Shown in pieces: positions 24,806 to 32,322 of a stretch of DNA of 64,000 nucleotides; positions within the stretch are counted from its first letter, which is position 1; each line of letters begins with the position of its first letter. Origin of the DNA: Amycolatopsis pithecellobii (lineage in GTDB: Bacteria > Actinomycetota > Actinomycetes > Mycobacteriales > Pseudonocardiaceae); assembly GCF_009707865.1 (NCBI RefSeq), contig NZ_WMBA01000004.1, forward strand, positions 1 to 64,000, in the 5' to 3' direction. Position numbers and translations under genes: made by a program. The notes beneath the pieces were generated by a model. That model saw only the letters and a list, made by a program, of their open reading frames with translations. It was not told where the DNA came from and did not search any database.

Positions 24806-25816
24806 ATGCACCCGACAACGACGTCGACGTTTCTTCGCAGGTCCCTCGTCGCCGCTTGTGCGACCACCGCCGCGGTCGCACTGGCCGCCTGTTCCTCCGG
24901 CGGCGCCGCCGCACCCGCCTCCGGGCTCACGCCCGTGTCGGTCGGCTTCATCGCCGCGACCGCCGGTTTCGCCCCGGAGCTGACGATCCAGAACGACCCG
25001 GGCATGTGCGCCCCCTACGGTGTGGCACCGACGATGCAGATCGTCAGCCCGCAGACCTCCGGGCCCGCACTGGCCGCGGGCAAGATCCAGGTGATGCGGC
25101 ACAGTTCCGGCGCGATGCTGACCAGCGCGTACCAGAACCGCTCCGCGATGAAGATCGTGGCGTCGGTCAGCAGCCCGCCCTACAACGTGTGGGGCACCAA
25201 GGACATCAAGTCGGTGGCCGATCTGCGCGGCAAGACGGTGGGCGTCACGGCGGCCGGGTCCACCGGTGATCTGGCGATGCGGCAGTTGCTGGCGGAGCAG
25301 GGCATGGAGGCCGGCAAGGATGTGAAGATCACCTACGGCGGTGATGCGACGGCCGTGCTGGGCCTCGCCGCGTCGAACGCGATCCAGGGCTTCCTGTTCC
25401 CGCCGCCGCTGCCCGAGGTGGCGTCCAGGGCAGGGGTGCACGAGCTTGCCAACGTCGCCGAGTACCGGACGGTGACACCGACCCTGGCCACGGTGATCGC
25501 GGCGGCCGAGCCGTTCGCCTCGCAACATCAGCCCGCGGTGAAGGGCCTGCTGCAGTGCCTGCAGGCGGCGATCAAGCTGACGCTCGCCAAGGATCCCAAG
25601 GTGGTTCAGGCACTGGCCAAGGCCGAGGGCAAGAGTGTGGACACGGCCAAGAAGGAGATCGACGCCATCGCGGCGCCCACCGCTTTCCAGCTCGGCCCGT
25701 TCACGACGGACGACGCGAAAGACGTCATGCACGCACTGGAGAGCGCGAACGTCCAGAAGTTCGACGGCTTCGATCCGGCGGACGCCATCGATACGTCGCT
25801 GGCCCCGGCGAACTAG
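24806..25816 (+). CDS. ABC transporter substrate-binding lipoprotein 1
   Basis: A 336-residue lipoprotein with lipobox cysteine at residue 29 (AVALAACSSG). The mature part is of the SsuA/NMT1-like periplasmic type: SVADLRGKTVGVTAAGST, EAGKDVKITYGGDATAVLGLAA. A distinctive FAPELTIQNDPGMCAPYGVAP motif is shared with the second binding protein. It should sit on the outer face of the membrane and deliver substrate to the permease. Followed by an array of 22-bp repeats. Confidence 0.88.
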   Translation: MHPTTTSTFLRRSLVAACATTAAVALAACSSGGAAAPASGLTPVSVGFIAATAGFAPELTIQNDPGMCAPYGVAPTMQIVSPQTSGPALAAGKIQVMRHSSGAMLTSAYQNRSAMKIVASVSSPPYNVWGTKDIKSVADLRGKTVGVTAAGSTGDLAMRQLLAEQGMEAGKDVKITYGGDATAVLGLAASNAIQGFLFPPPLPEVASRAGVHELANVAEYRTVTPTLATVIAAAEPFASQHQPAVKGLLQCLQAAIKLTLAKDPKVVQALAKAEGKSVDTAKKEIDAIAAPTAFQLGPFTTDDAKDVMHALESANVQKFDGFDPADAIDTSLAPAN

Positions 25817-25817
25817 C

Positions 25818-25975
25818 CGCGCGAGTTGAGCGTTGGGAGCGCGCGAGTTGAGCGTTGCGTGCGGGTGAGTTGAGCGTTGCGTGCGCGCGAGTTGAGCGTT
25901 GCGTGCGGCGGGAACGTGCAACTCGCGCACCGGGAACGCGCAACTCGCGCACCGGGAACGCGCAACTCGCGCGGA
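25818..25975. repeat. 22-bp repeat array, four direct plus three inverted units
   Basis: Four units containing GCGAGTTGAGCGTTG start at an exact 22-bp period (GAGTTGAG at 25823, 25845, 25867, 25889). They are followed by three units in the opposite sense (CAACTCGCGC at 25919, 25941, 25963), also 22 bp apart. The two classes share GCGCGAGTTG but differ in the rest (AGCGTTGCGTGC against CGCGTTCCCGGT). Together they can fold into a long imperfect hairpin inside the ABC operon transcript. There are no spacers, so it is not CRISPR. Confidence 0.9.
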
Positions 25976-26040
25976 CTCAGGGGCCGCCACCGGCACCGCC
26001 ACGCACACCATTTCCAAACACTCTGAGGAAAGGGACCGCA

Positions 26041-26874
26041 ATGACTGTGGGTATGCAGGAGCGGCCCGTGGTGGCCGCGCCGGCGCGCCGGCGTTCCTGG
26101 CTGGCTCGGCAGCTTCAAGACCGCGAACGGGTTCTGCTCGGCGCCGTGACCGTCGTCGTGTTGCTGGCGCTGTGGGAGGTGCTGGCCCGGACCGGCGTGG
26201 CCAATGCCGCCTTTGTGAGCTCGCCGTCCCGGATCTGGGATTCGCTGGTCGAGTATTTCGGCCCGGCCGGCAACGGGTGGCGTGACCTCGCCGCCAGCGG
26301 GCAGGAGTTCGCCTACGGTTTCCTGATCTCGGTCGCGCTCGGGGTGCCGATCGGAATCCTGATGGGCTGGTACCACCGCAGGCTGGACGCGCTGCTGAAC
26401 CCGATCGTGCTGTTCCTCAACACCAGCCCGCGGATCGCGACGGCGCCCCTGTTCGTGATCTGGTTCGGCCTGGGGCTGGAGTCGAAGGTCTGGGTGGTCG
26501 TGCTGAGCGCGATCGTGCCGATCATCGTCAACGCGCGGGCCGGTGTGGTCACGATCGAGCCGTCGCTGATCGCCATGTCGCGCAGTTACGGCAACTCGGA
26601 TCTGCGGGTGCTGCGCACGGTGGTGCTGCCGGGCACGGTGCCGGCGATCAGTTCCGGTCTACGCCTCGGCATCGGGCACGCGTTGCTGGGTGTGGTGCTC
26701 GCCGAGTTCATCTCCTCCACGCAAGGGCTCGGGTTCGTCGTCGTGTCCTCGGCCGCGACCTTCAACACGGACCGGCTGTTCGTGGCGGTGGTGCTGATCT
26801 CGGTCCTCGGCATGCTCGTCACCGGTCTGCTGGGCCGGGTGGAAAAGTACTTTGACCGCTGGCGTACTGCATGA
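26041..26874 (+). CDS. ABC transporter permease, SsuC/TauC type
   Basis: A 277-residue inner-membrane permease with about six hydrophobic segments. The EAA loop contacting the ATPase is in LIAMSRSYGNSDLRVLRTVVLPGTVPAISSGLRLGIG. The other conserved segment, FVSSPSRIWDSLVEYFG, is typical of nitrate/sulfonate/taurine importers. ATG 26041 is preceded by AGGAAAGG. It is separated from the upstream binding-protein gene by the 22-bp repeat array and overlaps the second binding-protein gene by ATGA. Confidence 0.92.
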   Translation: MTVGMQERPVVAAPARRRSWLARQLQDRERVLLGAVTVVVLLALWEVLARTGVANAAFVSSPSRIWDSLVEYFGPAGNGWRDLAASGQEFAYGFLISVALGVPIGILMGWYHRRLDALLNPIVLFLNTSPRIATAPLFVIWFGLGLESKVWVVVLSAIVPIIVNARAGVVTIEPSLIAMSRSYGNSDLRVLRTVVLPGTVPAISSGLRLGIGHALLGVVLAEFISSTQGLGFVVVSSAATFNTDRLFVAVVLISVLGMLVTGLLGRVEKYFDRWRTA

Positions 26875-27848
26875 GGCGTCGGTACGGGCTGGTGGCGGCG
26901 CTGGCCGTGATTCTCGCCGGGTGCTCGACGGGACAGCCGGGCGATTCGGCCTCCGGTCTGACGAAGATCTCCTACGCGATCCTGAGCCCGTCGGCGAGCT
27001 TCGCGCCGGAACTGCTCATGGGGAGCGAACCGCAGATGTGCGCGCCCTACGGGGTCGCGCCGTCGATTACCGTGCTCAACGCCGCGGCGGCCGGCCCGGC
27101 GCTGGCCGCCGGGCAGATCCAGGCGGTGCGTGACGGTACCGGCGCGGTCCTGGCCACTGCGTCGAAGAACCCGGCCGGCATCAAGATCGCGGCGACCGTG
27201 GGCAACGCCCCCTATTTTTTGTGGGGTGCCAAGGAGATCCGGTCGATCGGTGACCTCAAAGGACAGACGGTCGGAGCGTCCGCATCGGGCGCCGTGGCGG
27301 ACCTGGTGATGCGCGAGACGCTCAGCGAAAACGGTCTCCAGCCCGGCACCGACGTCAAGATCACCTACGGCGGCAGCGCGAGCAGCCTGTTCGGCCTCGC
27401 CGCGTCCGGGGCGATCAAGGGGCTCGTCTATCCGGAGCCGCTGCCGGCGACCGTGACCGCGGCCGGTGTGCACAAGATCGCCGAGGTCTCCGCCGACCCG
27501 AGGATCGCCCCGATCCTCTCGACCGTCATCGCGGTGTCCGCGCGGGTGGCCACCGGTCAGCGCGAGGCGGTGACCGGTCTGCTCCGCTGCCTCGCCGCCG
27601 CGTCCCAGCTGGCCCTCCGGGGTGACCAGCGAGTGGTGGCGGCGCTGGCGAAGGCCGCGAAGATCGACGAGCCGACCGCAGCCGCCCAGCTGGCCGGTGT
27701 CCGCGCGGCGGGCACGTTCGCGCTGGCCCCGCTCACCGCCGGCGACGCGCGGGCGGTCATGGCCGTCCTGGAAAAGCAGGGCGTGCAGCGGTTCGGCCCC
27801 TTCGACCCCAGCGAGGTCATCGACGACTCTTTGCTCCCGCGGTCGTAA
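26871..27848 (+). CDS. ABC transporter substrate-binding lipoprotein 2
   Basis: A 325-residue lipoprotein with lipobox cysteine 18 (AVILAGCSTG). It is clearly paralogous to the binding protein at 24806: the FAPELLMGSEPQMCAPYGVAP, IGDLKGQTVGASASG and GTDVKITYGGSASSLFGLAAS segments align throughout. One permease and one ATPase thus appear to serve two receptors, perhaps for two related substrates. The sequence has diverged too far for a very recent copy. Translationally coupled to the permease by ATGA. Confidence 0.88.
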   Translation: MRRRYGLVAALAVILAGCSTGQPGDSASGLTKISYAILSPSASFAPELLMGSEPQMCAPYGVAPSITVLNAAAAGPALAAGQIQAVRDGTGAVLATASKNPAGIKIAATVGNAPYFLWGAKEIRSIGDLKGQTVGASASGAVADLVMRETLSENGLQPGTDVKITYGGSASSLFGLAASGAIKGLVYPEPLPATVTAAGVHKIAEVSADPRIAPILSTVIAVSARVATGQREAVTGLLRCLAAASQLALRGDQRVVAALAKAAKIDEPTAAAQLAGVRAAGTFALAPLTAGDARAVMAVLEKQGVQRFGPFDPSEVIDDSLLPRS

Positions 27849-27882
27849 CGAGTTTTCCGATGTCCACAAAGGAGAGTGCATC

Positions 27883-28638
27883 ATGAATCGGTTCGATGGT
27901 GTGGTCGGCGTGGTGACGGGCGGCGCGAGCGGGATCGGCCGGGAGATCGCCATCGGCCTCAGCGCCCTGGGCATGCGACTGGCCCTGATCGACCTCGACG
28001 GCGCGGGCCTGGCTGAGACCGTATCGCTGACCACCGGCCCCGAGCGGCACCGTGCGTTCACCGTCGATGTCGCTGATGCGGCGGCGGTCGACGCGGTCAC
28101 GGCCCGGATCGTCGAGGACCTGGGCACGCCCGGCATGCTGGTCAGCAGCGCGGGCCGGCTCGGCCCCCACCGCCCCGCGGTGTGGGAGCTGACGCCGCAG
28201 GACTGGACCGACGTGTTCGGCGCGAACCTGTACGGATCGGTGAACTTCACGCGCGCCCTGGTTCCGCTTATGCGGGCGGCGGCGCGACCCGCGCATATCG
28301 TCACCATCGCCTCGCTCGCGGGGCTGGTCGCGGAGGATCGCCTTGGCGCTTATGTGGCCGCCAAACGCGCGCTGATCTCGTTCACCGAGACGCTACGGCT
28401 GCAACTGGCCGCCGATGAAGCCGGCATCGGCGTGACACTCGTCTGTCCCGGCGGCGTGCCGACGAACCTCAACGCGGCGCTTCGTGCGACCGCCCGCAGC
28501 TCCTCGTCGGACTGGCTGACCGCCGCGGAAGTGGCGAAGAAGGTCATCGACGCGGTTCACCGTGGCGACTTCTACGTCTTCACCCACGCGTCGTCCGAGG
28601 AACGGATCCGCCGCTACTACGAATCCGTCCTCGGCTGA
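27883..28638 (+). CDS. Short-chain dehydrogenase/reductase
   Basis: A 251-residue SDR with TGGASGIG near residues 13-20, a variant SSAG in place of NNAG (LVSSAGRLGPH), and the catalytic Tyr/Lys in YVAAKRALISF. The C-terminal region WLTAAEVAKKVIDAVHRGDFYVFTH resembles the group annotated as SDRs acting on steroids or other lipophilic ketones. ATG 27883 follows AAAGGAG. It lies 34 bases after the second binding protein and is probably the last gene of the transporter operon, oxidising or reducing the imported compound. Confidence 0.88.
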   Translation: MNRFDGVVGVVTGGASGIGREIAIGLSALGMRLALIDLDGAGLAETVSLTTGPERHRAFTVDVADAAAVDAVTARIVEDLGTPGMLVSSAGRLGPHRPAVWELTPQDWTDVFGANLYGSVNFTRALVPLMRAAARPAHIVTIASLAGLVAEDRLGAYVAAKRALISFTETLRLQLAADEAGIGVTLVCPGGVPTNLNAALRATARSSSSDWLTAAEVAKKVIDAVHRGDFYVFTHASSEERIRRYYESVLG

Positions 28639-28706
28639 GGGGATCATTCCGGTACGGTTGCCGGATCGCCTGACGCGATGTCTCTGCCGTGAAATACGGT
28701 TCTGTG

Positions 28707-29189
28707 ATGCGAAGTGCACCTCAACCGCCGCTGGAGGGCGCCGGCCCGAGCCCGTCCGTCGATTCCGAGATCACCTGGTTGCTGCACCGGGCTGCACAGC
28801 ACCTGCGTGCGGCGACCGGTGCCGTGGCTGAGGAGCACGGGCTTTCGTTGCGCGAGTACATCGTGCTCAGCGCCCTCGACAAGTCCCCTGGACTCACTCA
28901 GTCCGACCTGGGTAAAGCGCTGGGGCTGGACAAGACGACGTTGATGAGCCAGCTCGACCGGCTCGAGCGCCGGGGACTCGTGGTGCGCCACAACGCCCCC
29001 GGCGACCGCCGCCTGCGTATCCCGGTGATCACCGACGCCGGCGACGCAGTGAGAGCGACCGTGGCCGAGGCTTGTGCCGCCGTCGAAGCCGCGGCTCTGG
29101 ACATGTTCAGCCAAGATCAGGTCCAGACGCTGCGCAGGACGCTCGTCGCGATCATCGGCGACTCGGCAGACCCGGGATCGTGCCTGTGA
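28707..29189 (+). CDS. MarR family transcriptional regulator
   Basis: A 160-residue winged-helix regulator: LSLREYIVLSALDKSPGLTQSDLGKALGLDKTTLMSQLDRLERRGLVVRHNAPGDRRLRIPVITDAG contains the HTH and wing. ATG 28707 is chosen because TACGGT at 28695-28700 is a plausible -10 box with six bases to the ATG, implying a leaderless transcript; GTG 28689 is the alternative. It is convergent with the TPP enzyme at 29214 and may act on the palindrome at 30922-30936. Confidence 0.85.
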   Translation: MRSAPQPPLEGAGPSPSVDSEITWLLHRAAQHLRAATGAVAEEHGLSLREYIVLSALDKSPGLTQSDLGKALGLDKTTLMSQLDRLERRGLVVRHNAPGDRRLRIPVITDAGDAVRATVAEACAAVEAAALDMFSQDQVQTLRRTLVAIIGDSADPGSCL

Positions 29190-29213
29190 TCTGCCGAGGC
29201 GCGCGAATCGCTG

Positions 29214-30869
29214 CTAACCGAGGTCCGCGATCCGCAGATCCGGGGTGATCTGCTCCGCGTCGGTGCGGACTTCGATCAGGCTGGGTCCGTGGTGGCTCAA
29301 TGCCTCGGCGAATGCCGGCGCGAACTCGCCGGTGGTGCGCACCAGGTGTGCGGCGGCGCCGAACGACCTGGCATAGGCGACGAAGTCGGGGTTGTGCAAC
29401 TGCGTGGCGATCACCCGGCCCGGGTAGGCCCGTTCCTGGTGCATCCGGATGGTCCCGAACATCGAATTGTTGACCACCACGACGACGACACGAAGCCCGT
29501 ACTTGACCGCGGTCGCCAGTTCGCTGCCGCTCATGAGCAGGCACCCGTCACCGGCGAAGGTCACCACCACACGGTCCGGATGCAGCGCGGCGGCCGCGAG
29601 CCCGGCAGGCAGGCCGTAGCCCATGGCCCCGTTGCGGGGCGCGAGCTGGGTGTGGAAGCGCCGGAACTCGAAGAAACGCTGGAGCCACACGGTGTAGTTC
29701 CCGGCGCCGTTGGTGATCACCGCGTCGTCGGGAACCGTGTTCCGGACGTGCGAGACGATCGACGCCAGGTCCGGTTGGGGCGCCGGCACGGGGGGACTGG
29801 TGAACCGTTCCTGTTCGGCGCGCAGTTCCGGCAACCAGCCGCGACGGGACGCGTTTTCGCGGAGGTGGCTCGCCTTCAGCGCATCGGCGACCGACGCCAG
29901 GCTGCCGTGCAAGGCCAGGTGCGGGATGGCGCCACCGTACAGCTCGTCCGCGGCTTCCGATACCAGCACGAGCCGGCGGGCGGTGTCGGTCAGTGCATAA
30001 CCGTCGGTGGTGGGATCGTCCAGCCGCGGGCCGAGGCCGACGATGAGGTCCGCCTCGGCGAGGCGCGCTCGCAGCTTCGGGCTGCAGCCGAGCCCGAGGT
30101 AGCCGACGAAGGCGCGGCTGGCATTGGGTACGGCGTCCTGCCACCGGAACGCGGCGGCGACCGGAACGTCGTTGCGCTCGGCGAAAGCGATGACCTGCTC
30201 GCCGACGGATTGGCGCCATCCCGGCCCACCGACGATGAGGACCGGACGTTCGGCGGCGTTGAGTTCGACCAGCAGCCGGTCGCGATCAGCCGCCGTGACA
30301 TCCGGGCAAGCCGGCTCGGGCGCGTACATCACGGGGGCATCGGTCCGGTCGGAAAGCACGTCCTCCGGCAGCACGAGTACGACCGGCCCGGGGCGGCCAC
30401 CGTGGGCCGTGGCGACGGCGCGTGCGACGTGCTCCGGGATCCGGTCCGCGTCCATCACGGTGACCACGGCTTTGGCCGAGCTGCCGAAGACGTGCTCGTA
30501 GTTCATTTCCTGGAACGCCTGCCGCCCGAGGTGCCGCCGTTCGACCTGGCCGACCACGAGGATCAGCGGGGTGCCGTCCTGATAGGCGGTGTGCAGCGCG
30601 ATGCTCGCGTGGGTCGCCCCCGGCCCGCGAGTGACGAGGCAGACGGCGGCACGCCCGGTCAGTTTCCCTGCCGCCTCAGCCATGTTCGCCGCAGCTGCCT
30701 CATGCCGCGCGGTGATGAGACGTACCCGGTCGCCTCGCTCGTGCAGCGCATCGAGCACCGGGAGGAAGCTCTCGCCGGGCACACACGACCACAACGACAT
30801 GTCGTGCTCCAGGAGACACTGCACGAGCAGGTCCCCACCGGACCGGACGTTCGCTCCTGTCGGTTCCAC
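29214..30869 (-). CDS. Thiamine pyrophosphate-binding protein, acetolactate synthase-like
   Basis: A 551-residue TPP enzyme of acetolactate synthase large-subunit length. The activating glutamate is in ITARHEAAAANMAEAAG, the glycine loop in VTRGPGATHASIAL, and the TPP/Mg motif in GDGCLLMSGSELATAVKYGLRVVVVVVNNSMFG. It is not closely similar to the TPP enzyme at 18203, so the region has two distinct members. Possible roles are decarboxylation of an aromatic or branched 2-oxoacid or carboligation. No small regulatory subunit gene is next to it, which argues against housekeeping branched-chain synthesis. Confidence 0.86.
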   Translation of the reverse strand: MEPTGANVRSGGDLLVQCLLEHDMSLWSCVPGESFLPVLDALHERGDRVRLITARHEAAAANMAEAAGKLTGRAAVCLVTRGPGATHASIALHTAYQDGTPLILVVGQVERRHLGRQAFQEMNYEHVFGSSAKAVVTVMDADRIPEHVARAVATAHGGRPGPVVLVLPEDVLSDRTDAPVMYAPEPACPDVTAADRDRLLVELNAAERPVLIVGGPGWRQSVGEQVIAFAERNDVPVAAAFRWQDAVPNASRAFVGYLGLGCSPKLRARLAEADLIVGLGPRLDDPTTDGYALTDTARRLVLVSEAADELYGGAIPHLALHGSLASVADALKASHLRENASRRGWLPELRAEQERFTSPPVPAPQPDLASIVSHVRNTVPDDAVITNGAGNYTVWLQRFFEFRRFHTQLAPRNGAMGYGLPAGLAAAALHPDRVVVTFAGDGCLLMSGSELATAVKYGLRVVVVVVNNSMFGTIRMHQERAYPGRVIATQLHNPDFVAYARSFGAAAHLVRTTGEFAPAFAEALSHHGPSLIEVRTDAEQITPDLRIADLG

Positions 30870-30921
30870 TCTCGACCACCTTCGGTTTCACCGGGGTGCG
30901 GGGACGACCCGCATTTCCCTC

Positions 30922-30936
30922 ACATAGTAGCTATGT
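30922..30936 (-). promoter_or_regulatory. 15-bp inverted repeat before TPP enzyme gene
   Basis: ACATAGTAGCTATGT, with arms ACATAG and CTATGT, lies 53 bases upstream of the TPP enzyme start and just after the stop of the next minus-strand gene. Size and AT content fit a MarR or TetR site; the MarR gene at 28707 is the nearest candidate. Confidence 0.55.
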
Positions 30937-30945
30937 CAAACAGCT

Positions 30946-32277
30946 TTATGATAGGGGTGCGACGTTGTGGTTGAGCCGGAACACATTCGCCGGGTCGTAG
31001 GTGCGTTTGAGCGCGGCCAGCCGGTCGCGGTTGGGGCCATAGGCCGACTTGACGCGGTCGGGTCCTTCGTTGCCGAGGTTGTTCACGTAGACGGCGTCTT
31101 CGAGATGCGGTGCCACGGCACCGAACGCGCGCCGGGCCCAGCTCACGAGTTCGTCGGTGCGCGCCGGGTCGGCCCACTGGGCCAGGATGAGCAGGTCGTA
31201 CTGCTGGGCTCGGTGGGGGAACGCCGTGGCGTCCACGGGCACCCGGGCGGCGGCACCCCGCACTCCTTGCAGTCCGATTCCGGTCTCGGGGGTCGGGATG
31301 GTCGGCGTGACGGCGAGCAGGGCGTCGACAGCGGTGTCGGTGAGGTGGCGCAGGTAGCCGGACTTCCAGTAGTGCAGACGCCCACGGGGAAAGCCGGCGT
31401 CGGGGAGGCGCTGCCAGTCGAGGTAGGCAACCGGCGCGATGGAGTCCTCGAGGGGTGCGCCGAACGCGCGCAGTGGCCGGAGTACGCGTTCCCCCTCCTC
31501 GAGATCGCCGGACCAGCAGACGACGACGGTGACACCCGGGTCGCCATTGGCGTCGACGCCCAGCGAGACCGAGCTGGTCAGTTCGTCGGGCGCGCCGGCC
31601 ATGAAGCGGTGGTGCTCGTGCAGCACCTCGCGCGCGGCCGGCCAGGAATAGGTGAGCGCGCCCGCGAGGACCTGCGTGACCGGGTGCAGGCGGTAGTGGA
31701 ACGAAGTCACCACACCGAAGTTGCCGCCACCGCCGCGCAGCCCCCACAACAGGTCGGCGTGTGTCTCGGGCCCGACGTCCAGGATGTCGCCGTCCGCGGT
31801 CACCACCTCGGCGCCGACCAGGTTGTCGCACGCCAGGCCGTGTGCACCGGTGAGCCAGCCGAGGCCGCCACCGAGGGTGAGCCCGGCGATGCCCGTTCCC
31901 GACATGACGCCCAGCGGCGTGGCCAGGCCGTGGCGCTGGGTCGCGGCGTCGAGGTCACCGAGCAGCAGCCCGGCGCCGGCCTGCGCGATCCGCCGCCCGG
32001 GGTCGACCGTCACCGTCTTCAGGCCGGACAGGTCGAGCACGATCCCGCCGTCACAGACGGCATTGCCGGCCACGCCATGTCCGCCACCGCGGACGGCCAG
32101 CGGCAGGTCGTGCATGCGGGCGTAGCTGATGGCGGTGGCGACGTCGTGCGCATCGCGGCAGCGCAGAATCGCCAGCGGGCGACGGTCGATCATGGCGTTG
32201 AACACCGCCCGCGCCCCGTCGTAACCGGGATCGCCGGGACGGATGGCGGGAACGGCGAGGTCGGCGAACGTGGTCAC
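30946..32277 (-). CDS. FAD-binding oxidase, berberine-bridge enzyme type (1)
   Basis: A 443-residue flavoprotein with an FAD_binding_4 domain (residues about 35-200) and a C-terminal BBE domain ending RTYDPANVFRLNHNV. His67 in AVRGGGHG is the expected covalent FAD attachment residue, and GGGLGWLTGAHGLACDNLVGAEVV and WGLRGGGGNFGVVTSF complete the flavin site. No signal peptide is seen. Actinobacterial members oxidise sugars, alkaloid-like or polyketide intermediates with oxygen. It is paired with the SARP-like regulator 45 bases upstream on the same strand. Confidence 0.88.
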   Translation of the reverse strand: MTTFADLAVPAIRPGDPGYDGARAVFNAMIDRRPLAILRCRDAHDVATAISYARMHDLPLAVRGGGHGVAGNAVCDGGIVLDLSGLKTVTVDPGRRIAQAGAGLLLGDLDAATQRHGLATPLGVMSGTGIAGLTLGGGLGWLTGAHGLACDNLVGAEVVTADGDILDVGPETHADLLWGLRGGGGNFGVVTSFHYRLHPVTQVLAGALTYSWPAAREVLHEHHRFMAGAPDELTSSVSLGVDANGDPGVTVVVCWSGDLEEGERVLRPLRAFGAPLEDSIAPVAYLDWQRLPDAGFPRGRLHYWKSGYLRHLTDTAVDALLAVTPTIPTPETGIGLQGVRGAAARVPVDATAFPHRAQQYDLLILAQWADPARTDELVSWARRAFGAVAPHLEDAVYVNNLGNEGPDRVKSAYGPNRDRLAALKRTYDPANVFRLNHNVAPLS

Positions 32278-32322
32278 GGCAGCCTCCTGGTCGAGTTGAG
32301 AAGCCCAGCCTCGCGCCCCGGG

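Noticed and set aside
25818-25975. Possible CRISPR array
   Set aside because: The 22-bp units abut without unique spacers, change orientation half-way and no cas genes are near.
29214-30869. Housekeeping acetolactate synthase large subunit (ilvB)
   Set aside because: No regulatory subunit or ilvC neighbour, and the context is a catabolic and regulatory region; kept as a generic TPP enzyme.
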